Assembly: GCF_030315745.1 (NCBI RefSeq)
Contig: NZ_JASXSH010000003.1
Location: forward strand, 1 to 64,000
Source of the DNA: Gordonia heveisoli
GTDB taxonomy: Bacteria > Actinomycetota > Actinomycetes > Mycobacteriales > Mycobacteriaceae
DNA: 64,000 nt
Direction: 5' to 3'
In this document: one piece after another, positions 44,982-53,326 of the stretch
How positions within the stretch are numbered: the first letter of the stretch is position 1
Layout of the letters: every line of letters starts with the position of its first letter
Made by a program: the position numbers and the translations under genes
Notes under the pieces: generated by a model
Seen by the model: only the letters and a program-made list of their open reading frames with translations
Told to the model about the DNA's origin: nothing
Databases searched by the model: none

Positions 44982-45986
44982 GTGCGGATTGGGGAGCGTG
45001 TGAGTGGAGACCACGCCACCGGTTCCCGTTCGGGTGGTTTCCATTCCGGGCCGTCTGCGCCGGTCGTCGACCCGAGTGCATCGTGGCCGCATCGGATGCG
45101 CGCCACCATCCTCGCCTACATCGCGCTGACCAAGCCGCGGGTCATCGAGCTGCTGCTCGTCGCCACCATCCCGGTCATGCTGCAGGCCGATCGGCATCAC
45201 GTCGATCTGCCGCTCATCTTGGCCACCCTGGTCGGCGGCTGGCTGGGCGCGGCGAGCGCGAACACCCTCAACATGGTCGTCGATGCCGACATCGACCAGA
45301 AGATGAAGCGCACCGCGCGACGTCCCCTGGCGCGTCAGGCCGTCCCCACCCGGCATGCGCTGATCTTCGGCATTTTGCTCTGGATCGCCTCGTTCGCGGT
45401 GCTGACCGTCGCCGCCAACCTGCTCAGCGCACTGCTGGTCTCGGCGACGATCGTCTTCTACGTCGGCGTCTACACGATGATCCTGAAGCGGCGGACCTGG
45501 CAGAACGTCGTCTGGGGTGGCGCGGCAGGCTGCATGCCGACGCTGGTCGGCTGGGCTGCGGTGACCAACTCGCTGAGCTGGGAACCGATCGTGCTGTTCC
45601 TGGTCATCTTCTTCTGGACGCCGCCGCACACCTGGGCACTCGCGATGCGCTACCGCGAGGACTACAAGGCCGCCGGAGTCCCGATGCTGCCGGTCATCGC
45701 GACCGAGGAGCAGGTCACCCGCCAGATGGTGGTGTACACCTGGCTCACGGTGCTGGCCTCGCTGGCGCTGATCCCGGCGACCGGTTACGTCTACACCGCG
45801 GTGGCCGTTCTGGCCGGTGGCTGGTTCATCAGCCGCGTGCACAAGCTGTACCGCGATACACGGCGCGGCGAAGAGATCACCCCGCTGAAGATCTTCCTGC
45901 AATCCAACGAGTACCTCGCGATCCTGTTCTGTGGTCTGGCGGTCGACGCCGTGCTCGGCCTGCAGCCGCTCATCGACAAGTTCTGA
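44982..45986 (+). CDS. ctaB: Protoheme IX farnesyltransferase (heme O synthase)
   Basis: Adds a farnesyl chain to heme B, giving heme O for cytochrome oxidase. 334 residues with about nine membrane segments; prenyl-diphosphate motif [20 protein letters not shown] (Asp residues in the N-x3-D-x3-D form) and the second motif [10 protein letters not shown]-like region near the C-terminus. GTG 44982 has GAGGAG 5 nt upstream; GTG 45000 is the alternative. Works with CtaA, encoded 2 kb downstream. Its 3' end faces the qor gene. Confidence 0.96.
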   Translation: MRIGERVSGDHATGSRSGGFHSGPSAPVVDPSASWPHRMRATILAYIALTKPRVIELLLVATIPVMLQADRHHVDLPLILATLVGGWLGAASANTLNMVVDADIDQKMKRTARRPLARQAVPTRHALIFGILLWIASFAVLTVAANLLSALLVSATIVFYVGVYTMILKRRTWQNVVWGGAAGCMPTLVGWAAVTNSLSWEPIVLFLVIFFWTPPHTWALAMRYREDYKAAGVPMLPVIATEEQVTRQMVVYTWLTVLASLALIPATGYVYTAVAVLAGGWFISRVHKLYRDTRRGEEITPLKIFLQSNEYLAILFCGLAVDAVLGLQPLIDKF

Positions 45987-46010
45987 ACGTCACGACCGGA
46001 GAACCGGTGC

Positions 46011-46979
46011 TCAGTCCGGGATGAGGACGGTCGAACCGGTGGTCGCGCGGGACTCCAGATCGCGATGCGCGTCGGCAGCATCGGCCAGCCGATACCGCTG
46101 CCCGACCCGGACATCGACCACCCCGGCGACGACGGCGTCGAAGAACTCACCCGCACGCCACCGCAGTTCGTCGGTGTCGGCGATGAAATGGGCGAGCGTC
46201 GGCCGCGTGACCGACAGCGATCCGGCGCCGTTGAGACGTTGCAGGTCGAAGGGGGGAACCGGCCCGCTGGCCGCCCCGAAGACCACGATTGTGCCGCGGA
46301 TGCCGGTCGCCGCCAGCGATTGTTCGAAGGTGTCCGCACCCACACCGTCATAGGTCACCCGCACACCCGCGCCGCCGGTGATACCGCGAACCTCTTCGAC
46401 CAGACGGTCGCCGTAGCGAAGCACATGGTCGGCGCCCGCCGCCCGCGACAGCGCTTCCTTGGCGTCGGAGGAGACGGTGGTGATGACAGTCAGGCCGCGC
46501 TGTTTCGCCAACTGGGTCAGCACCAGCCCGACCCCGCCTGCCCCGGCATGGATCAACACGGTCTCACCGGACCGGGGGTGGGCGCTGCCGTCGAGTAGAT
46601 AGTGGGCGGTCAGGCCGCGCAGCAACGTCGAGCCGGCCGCGGCGTCGTCGACCCCGTCGGGGATCGGGACGACGCGAGCGGCGCGCACGGCGACCAGTTC
46701 GGCGTATCCGGCCGAGCCGTCGCACCAGCAGACCCGATCGCCGACCGCGACGCCCTCGACGGCGTCGCCGGTGGCCACCACCACGCCGGCCCCCTCCGAA
46801 CCGGGGATATACGGGGTGGACGACGGGTACAGGCCGCGCCGGAAATAGGTGTCGATGAAGTTCACGCCGACCGCCGTGGTGCGGACGAGTACCTCGTCGG
46901 CACCTGGCACCGGGTCGTCGGCGGTGGTCTCGAGCAGAACATCGGGACCGCCGTGGCGGGTCACCTGAATGGCACGCAT
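46011..46979 (-). CDS. qor: Zinc-independent quinone oxidoreductase (NADPH:quinone reductase-like)
   Basis: 322 residues, medium-chain dehydrogenase without zinc-ligand cysteines: VRTTAVGVNFIDTYFRRGLY, PGSEGAGVVVATGD, nucleotide-binding VLIHAGAGGVGLVLTQLAKQ, and YDGVGADTFEQSLAATGIRG. Matches Rv1454c by position and motifs. I start at ATG 46979 (RAIQVTRHGGPDVL); on the minus strand TACAAC ends 6 nt before it, so the mRNA may be leaderless. A 12-residue longer reading to 47015 is possible. Substrate not shown. Confidence 0.9.
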   Translation of the reverse strand: MRAIQVTRHGGPDVLLETTADDPVPGADEVLVRTTAVGVNFIDTYFRRGLYPSSTPYIPGSEGAGVVVATGDAVEGVAVGDRVCWCDGSAGYAELVAVRAARVVPIPDGVDDAAAGSTLLRGLTAHYLLDGSAHPRSGETVLIHAGAGGVGLVLTQLAKQRGLTVITTVSSDAKEALSRAAGADHVLRYGDRLVEEVRGITGGAGVRVTYDGVGADTFEQSLAATGIRGTIVVFGAASGPVPPFDLQRLNGAGSLSVTRPTLAHFIADTDELRWRAGEFFDAVVAGVVDVRVGQRYRLADAADAHRDLESRATTGSTVLIPD

Positions 46980-47053
46980 GTTCCCGTTGTACACGCCTGA
47001 ACCGTCTCCCGACATCGGGTGGCCACTGATGCGGCGCCACGACTACCGGCCGG

Positions 47054-47059
47054 TATGCT
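47054..47059 (+). promoter_or_regulatory. -10 box for a leaderless transcript of the Rv1455-like gene
   Basis: TATGCT ends 7 nt before ATG 47067, so transcription should start at or one base before the start codon. Confidence 0.5.
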
Positions 47060-47066
47060 GACCTCC

Positions 47067-47453
47067 ATGAGTGAGCGCACCGCAGTCGACAGCAATGACC
47101 AGGAGCAGGGATCGTCCGGGCCGGCGTCGGCGCCCGCCGATGTCGTTGCCTCGGTGAAGAAGTTCGTCGCCCGCGAGGGTGGTTCGGCGACTGCGGTTCT
47201 GCAGGCCGTCGGTGCGGCAGGCGTGCGGATCACCCTGGTGGGTGCTCAGGGCGGCATCCTCGGTGACCGGGTCGTGGCCGATGTGTCGACCGCAGAGGCC
47301 GTCGTAGCGGCGGTCCCCGGTCTCGAGATCGGCGAGTGGGACCGCGAACTGACCTCGTCGGCGAATGTCGCGCCGTCGCACTACCGCAAGATGGCCGGGT
47401 GGGTCGCCAACCAGAAGCGATTCCCGAAGGCACGCAACTCCGCCATCCTCTGA
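47067..47453 (+). CDS. Conserved hypothetical protein (Rv1455 position)
   Basis: 128 residues, soluble, with an acidic Ser/Gln-rich N-terminal ~25 residues, an alpha/beta-looking core ([39 protein letters not shown]) and a basic C-terminus (HYRKMAGWVANQKRFPKARN). It lies between qor and ctaA exactly as Rv1455 does. I see no catalytic motif. ATG 47067 is chosen over the earlier in-frame start at 47019 because of the -10 box just upstream. Function unknown. Confidence 0.8.
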   Translation: MSERTAVDSNDQEQGSSGPASAPADVVASVKKFVAREGGSATAVLQAVGAAGVRITLVGAQGGILGDRVVADVSTAEAVVAAVPGLEIGEWDRELTSSANVAPSHYRKMAGWVANQKRFPKARNSAIL

Positions 47454-47503
47454 GCCCATCCGCTGAGCGGCGAACCAGCCTCCGGCGGAGAGTGTCCGGC
47501 CCA

Positions 47504-47538
47504 TCGAGTAGCCCGCAGGCCGTACGCGGGCTACTCGA
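47504..47538. terminator. Bidirectional terminator between the Rv1455-like gene and ctaA
   Basis: TCGAGTAGCCCGC (47504-47516) and GCGGGCTACTCGA (47526-47538) form a perfect 13-bp stem with a 9-nt loop between two convergent genes. It can serve both strands. Confidence 0.85.
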
Positions 47539-47553
47539 ACTGTTCGTGGGCTA

Positions 47554-48654
47554 CTACTGGGCGGGCTGGGTAACCGATACCGGTTCGCCGGCTTCCGCAG
47601 TGTCGTCGTCAGTAGTGTCGTCGTCGTCAGCACTGTCGCCGTCTTCAGAAGTGTCGCCGTCTTCAGAAGTGTCGTTGCGACTGGCCGGTGCGAAGTCGAT
47701 GACCAGCCACGTCGCACCGATCATCAGTAGGGCGCTGGCGAGCATGTGGGTGATGACCAGGGCCACGGGCAGCTCGGTCGCGTACTGCACACCGCCGACG
47801 ATGCCCTGCAGGGTCAGCAATCCGGCGAACACGATGGTCGTCCGTCGCTGCGGCAGGCGCAGCGCGAGGACGAAGACCAGGAGTGCCAGCGCCAGGCCGA
47901 CGAGGATGAAGACGGCGTCGGCGTGCAGCTGGGTGACCATACGCGGGTCCAGGCCGTTGCGTTTGGCGCCGTGGTCGCCCGAATGCGGACCCGATCCGGT
48001 CACCACGGTTCCGAGATAGATCGTCGCCCAACAGACCAGATACAACGCCCAGGCGAGCAGGCGGCCGACTCGATCGGCCCACTCGACCCGGACCGGTTGC
48101 GCGGCGCTGACCGCTCGCGTCCGGTAGACCAGCAGGGTGCCGCCCGAGACCAGCGCCATCGACAGCAGGAAGTGCAGGGCGACGACCCACGGGTTGAGGT
48201 CGGTCAGCACCGTGATGCCGCCGATGACGCCTTGGAACGGCACTCCGAGGGCGAGAACGGTGGCCAGCCGGCGATCGCCGCGGGTCGATTGCACACGGCG
48301 CCACACCGCCAGCCAGGTCGCGATCGCGATGACGGTGAGCACCCAGGTCAACATGCGGTTGCCGAATTCGATGACCCCGTGGATGCCCATCGCCTGGACC
48401 GGGGTGAACGAGTCGTCGGTGCAGCGGGGCCAGGTGGGGCAGCCGAGACCGGAGTCGGTCAGACGCACCGCACCGCCGGTGACCACCAAGGCGGTGTTGG
48501 CGGCGAGCAGGGCGATGGCCCATATATGCGTGAAGCGGCGTGTCGGGGAACCGAAGCCGGGCAACCGGTTGAACAGTCCTCGGATACCGCTGGCAGGGGT
48601 GGTCGGACCGGTCGCGGCGTCGTCGCGACGCGTCGGTGTCTGTGATGTCGTCAT
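47554..48654 (-). CDS. ctaA: Heme A synthase
   Basis: Oxidises heme O from CtaB to heme A for the aa3 oxidase. 366 residues with about eight membrane segments; heme-ligand His regions GIHGVIEFGNRMLTW, ALHFLLSMALVSGG, TQLHADAVFILVG and VITHMLASALLMIG. The cysteine pair region CPTWPRC is present. The C-terminal ~40 residues are an acidic repeat tail (TSEDGDTSEDGDSADDDD), unusual for CtaA. ATG 48654 overlaps the ABC permease stop, so it is the last gene of the mptB operon. Confidence 0.95.
   Translation of the reverse strand: MTTSQTPTRRDDAATGPTTPASGIRGLFNRLPGFGSPTRRFTHIWAIALLAANTALVVTGGAVRLTDSGLGCPTWPRCTDDSFTPVQAMGIHGVIEFGNRMLTWVLTVIAIATWLAVWRRVQSTRGDRRLATVLALGVPFQGVIGGITVLTDLNPWVVALHFLLSMALVSGGTLLVYRTRAVSAAQPVRVEWADRVGRLLAWALYLVCWATIYLGTVVTGSGPHSGDHGAKRNGLDPRMVTQLHADAVFILVGLALALLVFVLALRLPQRRTTIVFAGLLTLQGIVGGVQYATELPVALVITHMLASALLMIGATWLVIDFAPASRNDTSEDGDTSEDGDSADDDDTTDDDTAEAGEPVSVTQPAQ
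47635..47670 (-). repeat. Two exact 18-bp tandem repeats in the ctaA tail
   Basis: The unit GTCGCCGTCTTCAGAAGT (plus-strand reading) occurs at 47635-47652 and 47653-47670. It encodes the TSEDGD repeat on the minus strand. Confidence 0.9.
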
Positions 48655-49466
48655 TCGAACCTGAACCACCTCACCGCGAGTGTGGCGCCGACAACGGCCC
48701 ACACCAGCAAAATACCTACCCCGAAGAAGTCGATGCCCCCGTGCGACGCTCGATCGAGCGCCTCGGTGAGGGCGCCCGACGGGGTGCAGCGCGCAAACCA
48801 CCACACGGCGTCGGGGATGCTCGAGCGCACAAGCGTGAGACTGCCGATGCCGACGAGCGCGAACCACAGCAGGTTCGCCAGCGCCAGGACGATCTCGGCT
48901 TTCAGGGTGCCGCCGAGTAGCAGGCCGAGCGTCGCGAAGCAGGCGGTGCCCAGCGCGATGATCACCGCGCCGATGGCAAGCCCGAGGAGGCTGGGACGCC
49001 AGCCGAAGGCGGCCCCGATCGCACCCAGGATGAGCGACTGCAGAATCACCACGGCCAGCACCGCGATGGATTTGCCCGCGATGATGCCCCAACGGGGGAT
49101 CGGGGTGGCCCCGAGTCGTTTGAGCGCCCCGTATCGGCGGTCGAAACCGACGGCGATGGCCTGCCCGGTGAACGCCGTGGACATGATCGCGACGGTGAGA
49201 ATGGCCGGCACGAAGTTGGCGGCACGTTCGGCGGTGCCCGATCCCAGCCCGGTGTCGACGGGCAGCAGACACAGACCGATCAGCAGCGTGATCGGGATGA
49301 ACATCGTGAGCAACAACTGTTCGCCGTTGCGCAGGAGAAGTTTGAGTTCCAGCGCCGACTGGGCGGCGATCATGGTCACCAGGCGGGCCGGCTGCGGACG
49401 GGGTGCGAAGGTGCCGGGCGGGAAGAGTTCGCCTGCCTGGCGTCGGGTGCTGGTGGTGTCGGTCAT
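48651..49466 (-). CDS. ABC-2 type transporter permease
   Basis: 271 residues with six membrane segments (for example LLLTMFIPITLLIGLCLLPV; IAVLAVVILQSLILGAIGAA; FFGVGILLVWAVVGATLAVR) and the ABC-2 pattern FDRRYGALKRLGATPIPRW. ATG 49466 overlaps the ATPase stop (ATGA), so the two form one exporter. Matches Rv1457c. It lies between mptB and ctaA; the substrate is unknown, with an envelope glycan or a heme-related compound both possible from context. Confidence 0.9.
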   Translation of the reverse strand: MTDTTSTRRQAGELFPPGTFAPRPQPARLVTMIAAQSALELKLLLRNGEQLLLTMFIPITLLIGLCLLPVDTGLGSGTAERAANFVPAILTVAIMSTAFTGQAIAVGFDRRYGALKRLGATPIPRWGIIAGKSIAVLAVVILQSLILGAIGAAFGWRPSLLGLAIGAVIIALGTACFATLGLLLGGTLKAEIVLALANLLWFALVGIGSLTLVRSSIPDAVWWFARCTPSGALTEALDRASHGGIDFFGVGILLVWAVVGATLAVRWFRFE

Positions 49467-50464
49467 GCGCGCAGGGCCCGTCCGGTCAGGTCGAGGAACA
49501 CGTCTTCCAGGCTGCGGGTCTCCACGCGCAGGTCGGTGACCAGCACATCGATCTCGGCGCACCATGCGGTCAGGGTGGCGATCACCGCCGGTGTCACCTG
49601 GCCGGCGATCAGATAGTTGCCGGGAGTGGACTCACTGCAGCGGTAGCCCGACGGCAGCGTGGTTTGCAGCGACGTCAGGTCGAGTGCCCGCGGCGCGGTG
49701 AAACGGAGTTCGTTCTCGGCGCCGCGGCGGGTCAAGTCGGCGGGTGTGCCTGCCCCGACACACCGTCCGCTGTCGATGATGACGACCTGGTCCGCGAGTT
49801 CTTCGGCCTCGTCCATGAGATGGGTGGTCAGCAGGACGGAGACGCCGTCGGCGCGCAACCGGTCTACCAGTTCCCACACGACGAGGCGTGCGTGGGCGTC
49901 CAGTCCGGCGGTCGGTTCGTCGAGGAAGACCAGTTCGGGTCGGCCGACGATGGCGCAGGCCAGTGACAGGCGCTGCTGCTGGCCGCCGGAGAGCCGCCGG
50001 AAGGAGGTGCGCCGGACGCCGGACAATCCCAGCGCCTCGAGGAGCCAGTCCGGGTCGATCGGGTCGTCGGAGTAGGCGGCCACCAGGCGCAGCATCTCCT
50101 CGGCGCGGGCGCCGGGGTAGGCGCCGCCACCCTGCAGCATCACACCGATACGTCGGCGTAGCTGGTCGTTGTCGGTGCGCGGGTCGAGGCCGAGGACCTC
50201 GACGGTCCCGGCGTCGCGGGTGACGAATCCCTCGCAGATCTCGACGGTGGTGGTCTTGCCCGCACCGTTCGGGCCGAGCAGGGCGAGGATCTCGCCGCGA
50301 CGCAGGTCGAGGTCGAGGCCGTCGACGGCGGTGCGATCGCCGTATCGCTTGATCAGGCCCCGGACGCTGAGAGCGACGTCGTCGGGTCGTGCCGACGGGA
50401 CCGCGACGCGACGATCGGTCACCGGATCGTCGTTGTTCAGTCGCTCGGAAGTCGTGCCTCGCAC
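49463..50464 (-). CDS. ABC transporter ATP-binding protein
   Basis: 333 residues. Walker A LLGPNGAGKTTTVEI, Q-loop GVMLQGGGAYPGA, signature LSGGQQQRLSLACA, Walker B LVFLDEPTAGLDAHA and the H-loop LLTTHLMDEAEELAD are intact. The C-terminal ~90 residues form the accessory domain common in ABC-2 exporters. GTG 50464 starts 5 nt after the mptB stop; the frame stays open to 50782 but that part is inside mptB. Partner is the permease encoded next. Matches Rv1458c. Confidence 0.92.
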   Translation of the reverse strand: MRGTTSERLNNDDPVTDRRVAVPSARPDDVALSVRGLIKRYGDRTAVDGLDLDLRRGEILALLGPNGAGKTTTVEICEGFVTRDAGTVEVLGLDPRTDNDQLRRRIGVMLQGGGAYPGARAEEMLRLVAAYSDDPIDPDWLLEALGLSGVRRTSFRRLSGGQQQRLSLACAIVGRPELVFLDEPTAGLDAHARLVVWELVDRLRADGVSVLLTTHLMDEAEELADQVVIIDSGRCVGAGTPADLTRRGAENELRFTAPRALDLTSLQTTLPSGYRCSESTPGNYLIAGQVTPAVIATLTAWCAEIDVLVTDLRVETRSLEDVFLDLTGRALRA

Positions 50465-50469
50465 ACTGG

Positions 50470-52326
50470 TCAGACTAGGCGGTCGGGGGCCTCGGACGAA
50501 AAACGCGTGCTCGCCGGGTTCTCCTCGTCCGCGGGGGTGTCGGCGGCGGCGATCTCCGCTTGCCGACGTCGACGTCGACGCGTGAACGGATCTTCTTCGA
50601 AGAAGATGGCGGTCAGGACCGCCACCATGATGACGCCCGCCAGAACGCCTTGTGCGAGTACGACTCCGCTGGTGTTGGAACTGGTGGGCATCACGACGAT
50701 CGCGATGATCGCCGACGCCGCGATCGTCAGCAGCCGGAACCAGGGGCGGGTCGCCCAGGCGGCCAGCGGGATGACCGCCCACAGCAGATACCAGGCCTGC
50801 ACGAAGGGGAAGAGCAACACGATTGTGGCCATTGACACACCGAGGCCGCCGAGCGGGTGTAGCCGTCCGCCCAGGGTCGCCAGCATCCAGCGCAGCACGA
50901 TGATCGCCGCTACCAGCTGGGCGAACGGGCGTGCCACCTCGAGGATCGCGTCGGTGTGGTCACCGAGACCGAGGAAGACGCCGACGTGGCCGGTACTCAC
51001 CGACAGCAGGGTCGGCATGGACATCCACGACCGGACGATCTCACCGGTCGTCAGCGTGCCGGTCCAGCCGAAGCCGAGTCCGGTACCGAGGCAGATCACG
51101 ACGGTGACGACGCCCAGCACGATGGCGTAGAACGCCGCCGATGCGCACAGCGCCCCGACGGTCCTACTCGACCGTTGCCACCATTGCCGGATGGGCGCGT
51201 GCCGAAGTGCGGGCAGGGTGGCGCCCCAGCGCATGGCCAGGGCGATCCCGACGAAGCCCAGGGCGAGAACCGCGGTGAACTTGACCATCGCCGAGGCGGA
51301 CAAGATTGCCGCGCCGCCGATCAGGATCCAGCCGCTGCGGCTGGGCATGAAGGTGCCCGGCTTCCGGAGTCGGTCGCTTCCGTAGATCGCGCGGAAGCTG
51401 AACTCCAGGCCGACCAGCATCATGCCGAGCATGAGCGCCTCGTTGTGGATGCCGCCGACCAGATGCAGGATCAGGATCGGATTCATGGCACCGAGCCAGA
51501 TCGCGGCCACCGACGAGACACCGCAGCGCCGGGCCAGCCGGGGCAGTGCCCACACGATCAGGGCCACCCCCACGAGCGCGATGAGGCGGTGTAGGAAGAT
51601 CGCGGCCGTGATGTTACTGCCGGTGACGGCCGTGACACCCTCGCCGATCCACAGGAACAGCGGGCCGTAGGGGGCCGGGGTGTCGCGCCACAGATTGGGT
51701 ACCGATCGGGTCAGGATGTGTTCGACCCCGAGTCCGCGGACCGGGCTCACCGAGTAGGGGTCCTGGCCCTGATAGGCGATCGCGCTCTGTGCGAGGTACG
51801 AGTACACGTCCTTGCTGAGCAGTGGTGGCGCCAGCACGATGGGCGTGATCCACAGGAGCAGGGTGCGGTCGGCCTGGCCGCGACTCATCCGCCGTTCGGG
51901 ACTACGGCCTTGACGTACCTCTACCGACAGCCGCCCGATCGCGAATCTGCCCAGCAGGAGCCAGGCCACCACGAGGGTGATGGTGCCGCCGATGGACAGG
52001 GCCAGTGCGGTCCCGAACATCCGGGACGGCAGGGAGAGGACACGCATACCGGCGACCGGGTTCTGCAACACCGGGATGGCGCCGGTGCCGAGCGAGCCGA
52101 TCAGGATCAAGACCGATCCGGTGGCGCCGAACAGTTTGATACGACGGAGGCGGCGGGACTCTTCGGCGTTGAGCGGGCCTACCTCACGCTCGTCGTCGTG
52201 GAGACGTGCAACGGTCTTGCCGTAATCGCCGGGCCGGTCGGTCGCGTCGTCGTCGGTGGCGGCCGGTGTGGACTTGCTCAGTCCGAAGTAGTCCAGCGTC
52301 CGCCGCAGGACTGTGGTTTCGGGCAC
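50470..52326 (-). CDS. mptB: Alpha-(1->6)-mannopyranosyltransferase MptB
   Basis: 618 residues, a GT-C membrane enzyme with about a dozen hydrophobic segments. It uses polyprenyl-phosphate mannose to start the mannan core of lipomannan/lipoarabinomannan (known for M. tuberculosis Rv1459c and Corynebacterium MptB). Visible: the loop motif APPLLSKDVYSYLAQ with the GT-C-type Asp, PYSVSPVRGLG, WRDTPAPYGPLFLWI and GGIHNEALMLGMMLVG. Start GTG 52326 has TAGAGT ending 6 nt before it on the minus strand, suggesting a leaderless mRNA. First gene of an operon with the ABC exporter and ctaA. Supports a mycolata host. Confidence 0.93.
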   Translation of the reverse strand: MPETTVLRRTLDYFGLSKSTPAATDDDATDRPGDYGKTVARLHDDEREVGPLNAEESRRLRRIKLFGATGSVLILIGSLGTGAIPVLQNPVAGMRVLSLPSRMFGTALALSIGGTITLVVAWLLLGRFAIGRLSVEVRQGRSPERRMSRGQADRTLLLWITPIVLAPPLLSKDVYSYLAQSAIAYQGQDPYSVSPVRGLGVEHILTRSVPNLWRDTPAPYGPLFLWIGEGVTAVTGSNITAAIFLHRLIALVGVALIVWALPRLARRCGVSSVAAIWLGAMNPILILHLVGGIHNEALMLGMMLVGLEFSFRAIYGSDRLRKPGTFMPSRSGWILIGGAAILSASAMVKFTAVLALGFVGIALAMRWGATLPALRHAPIRQWWQRSSRTVGALCASAAFYAIVLGVVTVVICLGTGLGFGWTGTLTTGEIVRSWMSMPTLLSVSTGHVGVFLGLGDHTDAILEVARPFAQLVAAIIVLRWMLATLGGRLHPLGGLGVSMATIVLLFPFVQAWYLLWAVIPLAAWATRPWFRLLTIAASAIIAIVVMPTSSNTSGVVLAQGVLAGVIMVAVLTAIFFEEDPFTRRRRRRQAEIAAADTPADEENPASTRFSSEAPDRLV

Positions 52327-52417
52327 AGGGAGACTCTAATCGGCGCAGAACAGAAAGCCGACATCGCCCTGCGACGCGTCGTCGGATTCGATGGGTGGAG
52401 TGTGGATAAGGGCACCC

Positions 52418-52460
52418 TTGCTGGATCGGCGGAATCAATTACGACACACTTGTGTTGTGA
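52418..52460 (+). promoter_or_regulatory. suf operon promoter with SufR operator
   Basis: TTGCTG (52418-52423), a 16-nt spacer and TACGAC (52440-52445) form a promoter candidate. Immediately after it ACACT-N5-TGTGA (52446-52460) exactly matches the operator reported for M. tuberculosis SufR, here covering the expected transcription start. Overlapping palindrome ACACA-CT-TGTGT (52444-52455 region) is also visible. Bound [4Fe-4S]-SufR would block the operon. Confidence 0.8.
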
Positions 52461-52465
52461 AAACC

Positions 52466-53326
52466 ATGCGGACCGACGATGCGCTACCCACTGGCGTGGG
52501 TACCCGCATGTCGAATTCCGCCGAGAATGCGGCCGCCGATCCCGGCGCGGCGATCAATCACGACGGTCAGACCCGTGCTGCCGTGGTGACTCTGCTCGTC
52601 GAGGACGGCCCGCTGACCGCCGGTGAGATCGCCGAGCGGCTCGGGATCTCCGCTGCCGGGGTGCGTCGCCACCTGGAGGCGCTGGTCGATGCGGGTGACG
52701 TGGAGACGTCGTCGTCGGGGTTCGGCCAGCGTGGCCGTGGCCGGCCGGCGAAGTGGTTCCAGTTGACCGCGCGAGGCCGGGGCAAATTGCGTCACGCGTA
52801 CGACGACCTGGCCGGCGCGGCGATGCGGAAGCTTCGCGACGTTGCCGGTGAGGACGCCGTCTACGAGTTCGCCCGGGAACGGGTGGAACGCATCGTCGCC
52901 GGCGTCGAGCCCTCCGACGGCACCGGGGACGTGGCCGCGACGGTGGGTCAGATCGCCGACGCACTGACCGTCGCCGGGTACTCGGCGAACACCCGCGAGG
53001 TGGGTACCGGCGTCCAGATCTGCCAGCACCACTGCCCGGTCGCCCACGTGGCGACGGAGTTTCCGGAGCTGTGCGAAGCCGAGACCGAGGTCTTCACCGA
53101 ACTTCTCGGCACCCACGTCCAGCGGCTGGCGACCATCGCCAACGGCGACTGCGCCTGCACCACCCACGTACCGCTACACCCGGCGATGCCACCGGTCGGT
53201 GGTGCGCCGACTCCCGGCCCCGACACGGGGACGGACCAGCACGACCGGCCCGAGCGCGACACGCAGCCCGCGTCCGCTCGACTCCCGAAACCCCAGCAGG
53301 GGACGACCCGAAAGGTCTCGCGATGA
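52466..53326 (+). CDS. sufR: Iron-sulfur-responsive repressor SufR
   Basis: 286 residues. N-terminal winged helix ([20 protein letters not shown], then [20 protein letters not shown]; wing [12 protein letters not shown]) and a C-terminal Cys cluster for an Fe-S cluster: Cys186, Cys190 and Cys203 (C190-x12-C203), with Cys229/231 further on. SufR represses the suf operon when clusters are sufficient. Start ATG 52466; GTG 52457 lies inside the operator, and ATG 52508 is a later option. The last ~50 residues are Pro/Thr-rich. The stop overlaps sufB (ATGA). Confidence 0.95.
   Translation: MRTDDALPTGVGTRMSNSAENAAADPGAAINHDGQTRAAVVTLLVEDGPLTAGEIAERLGISAAGVRRHLEALVDAGDVETSSSGFGQRGRGRPAKWFQLTARGRGKLRHAYDDLAGAAMRKLRDVAGEDAVYEFARERVERIVAGVEPSDGTGDVAATVGQIADALTVAGYSANTREVGTGVQICQHHCPVAHVATEFPELCEAETEVFTELLGTHVQRLATIANGDCACTTHVPLHPAMPPVGGAPTPGPDTGTDQHDRPERDTQPASARLPKPQQGTTRKVSR

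Noticed and set aside
45995-46008. Short hairpin ACCGG/CCGGT between ctaB and qor as a terminator
   Set aside because: Only five base pairs; too weak in a high-GC background to support a call.
49463-50782. Longer ABC ATPase starting at 50782
   Set aside because: The extra 106 residues lie inside mptB, are Arg/His/Gly-rich, and precede a normal ABC N-terminus.
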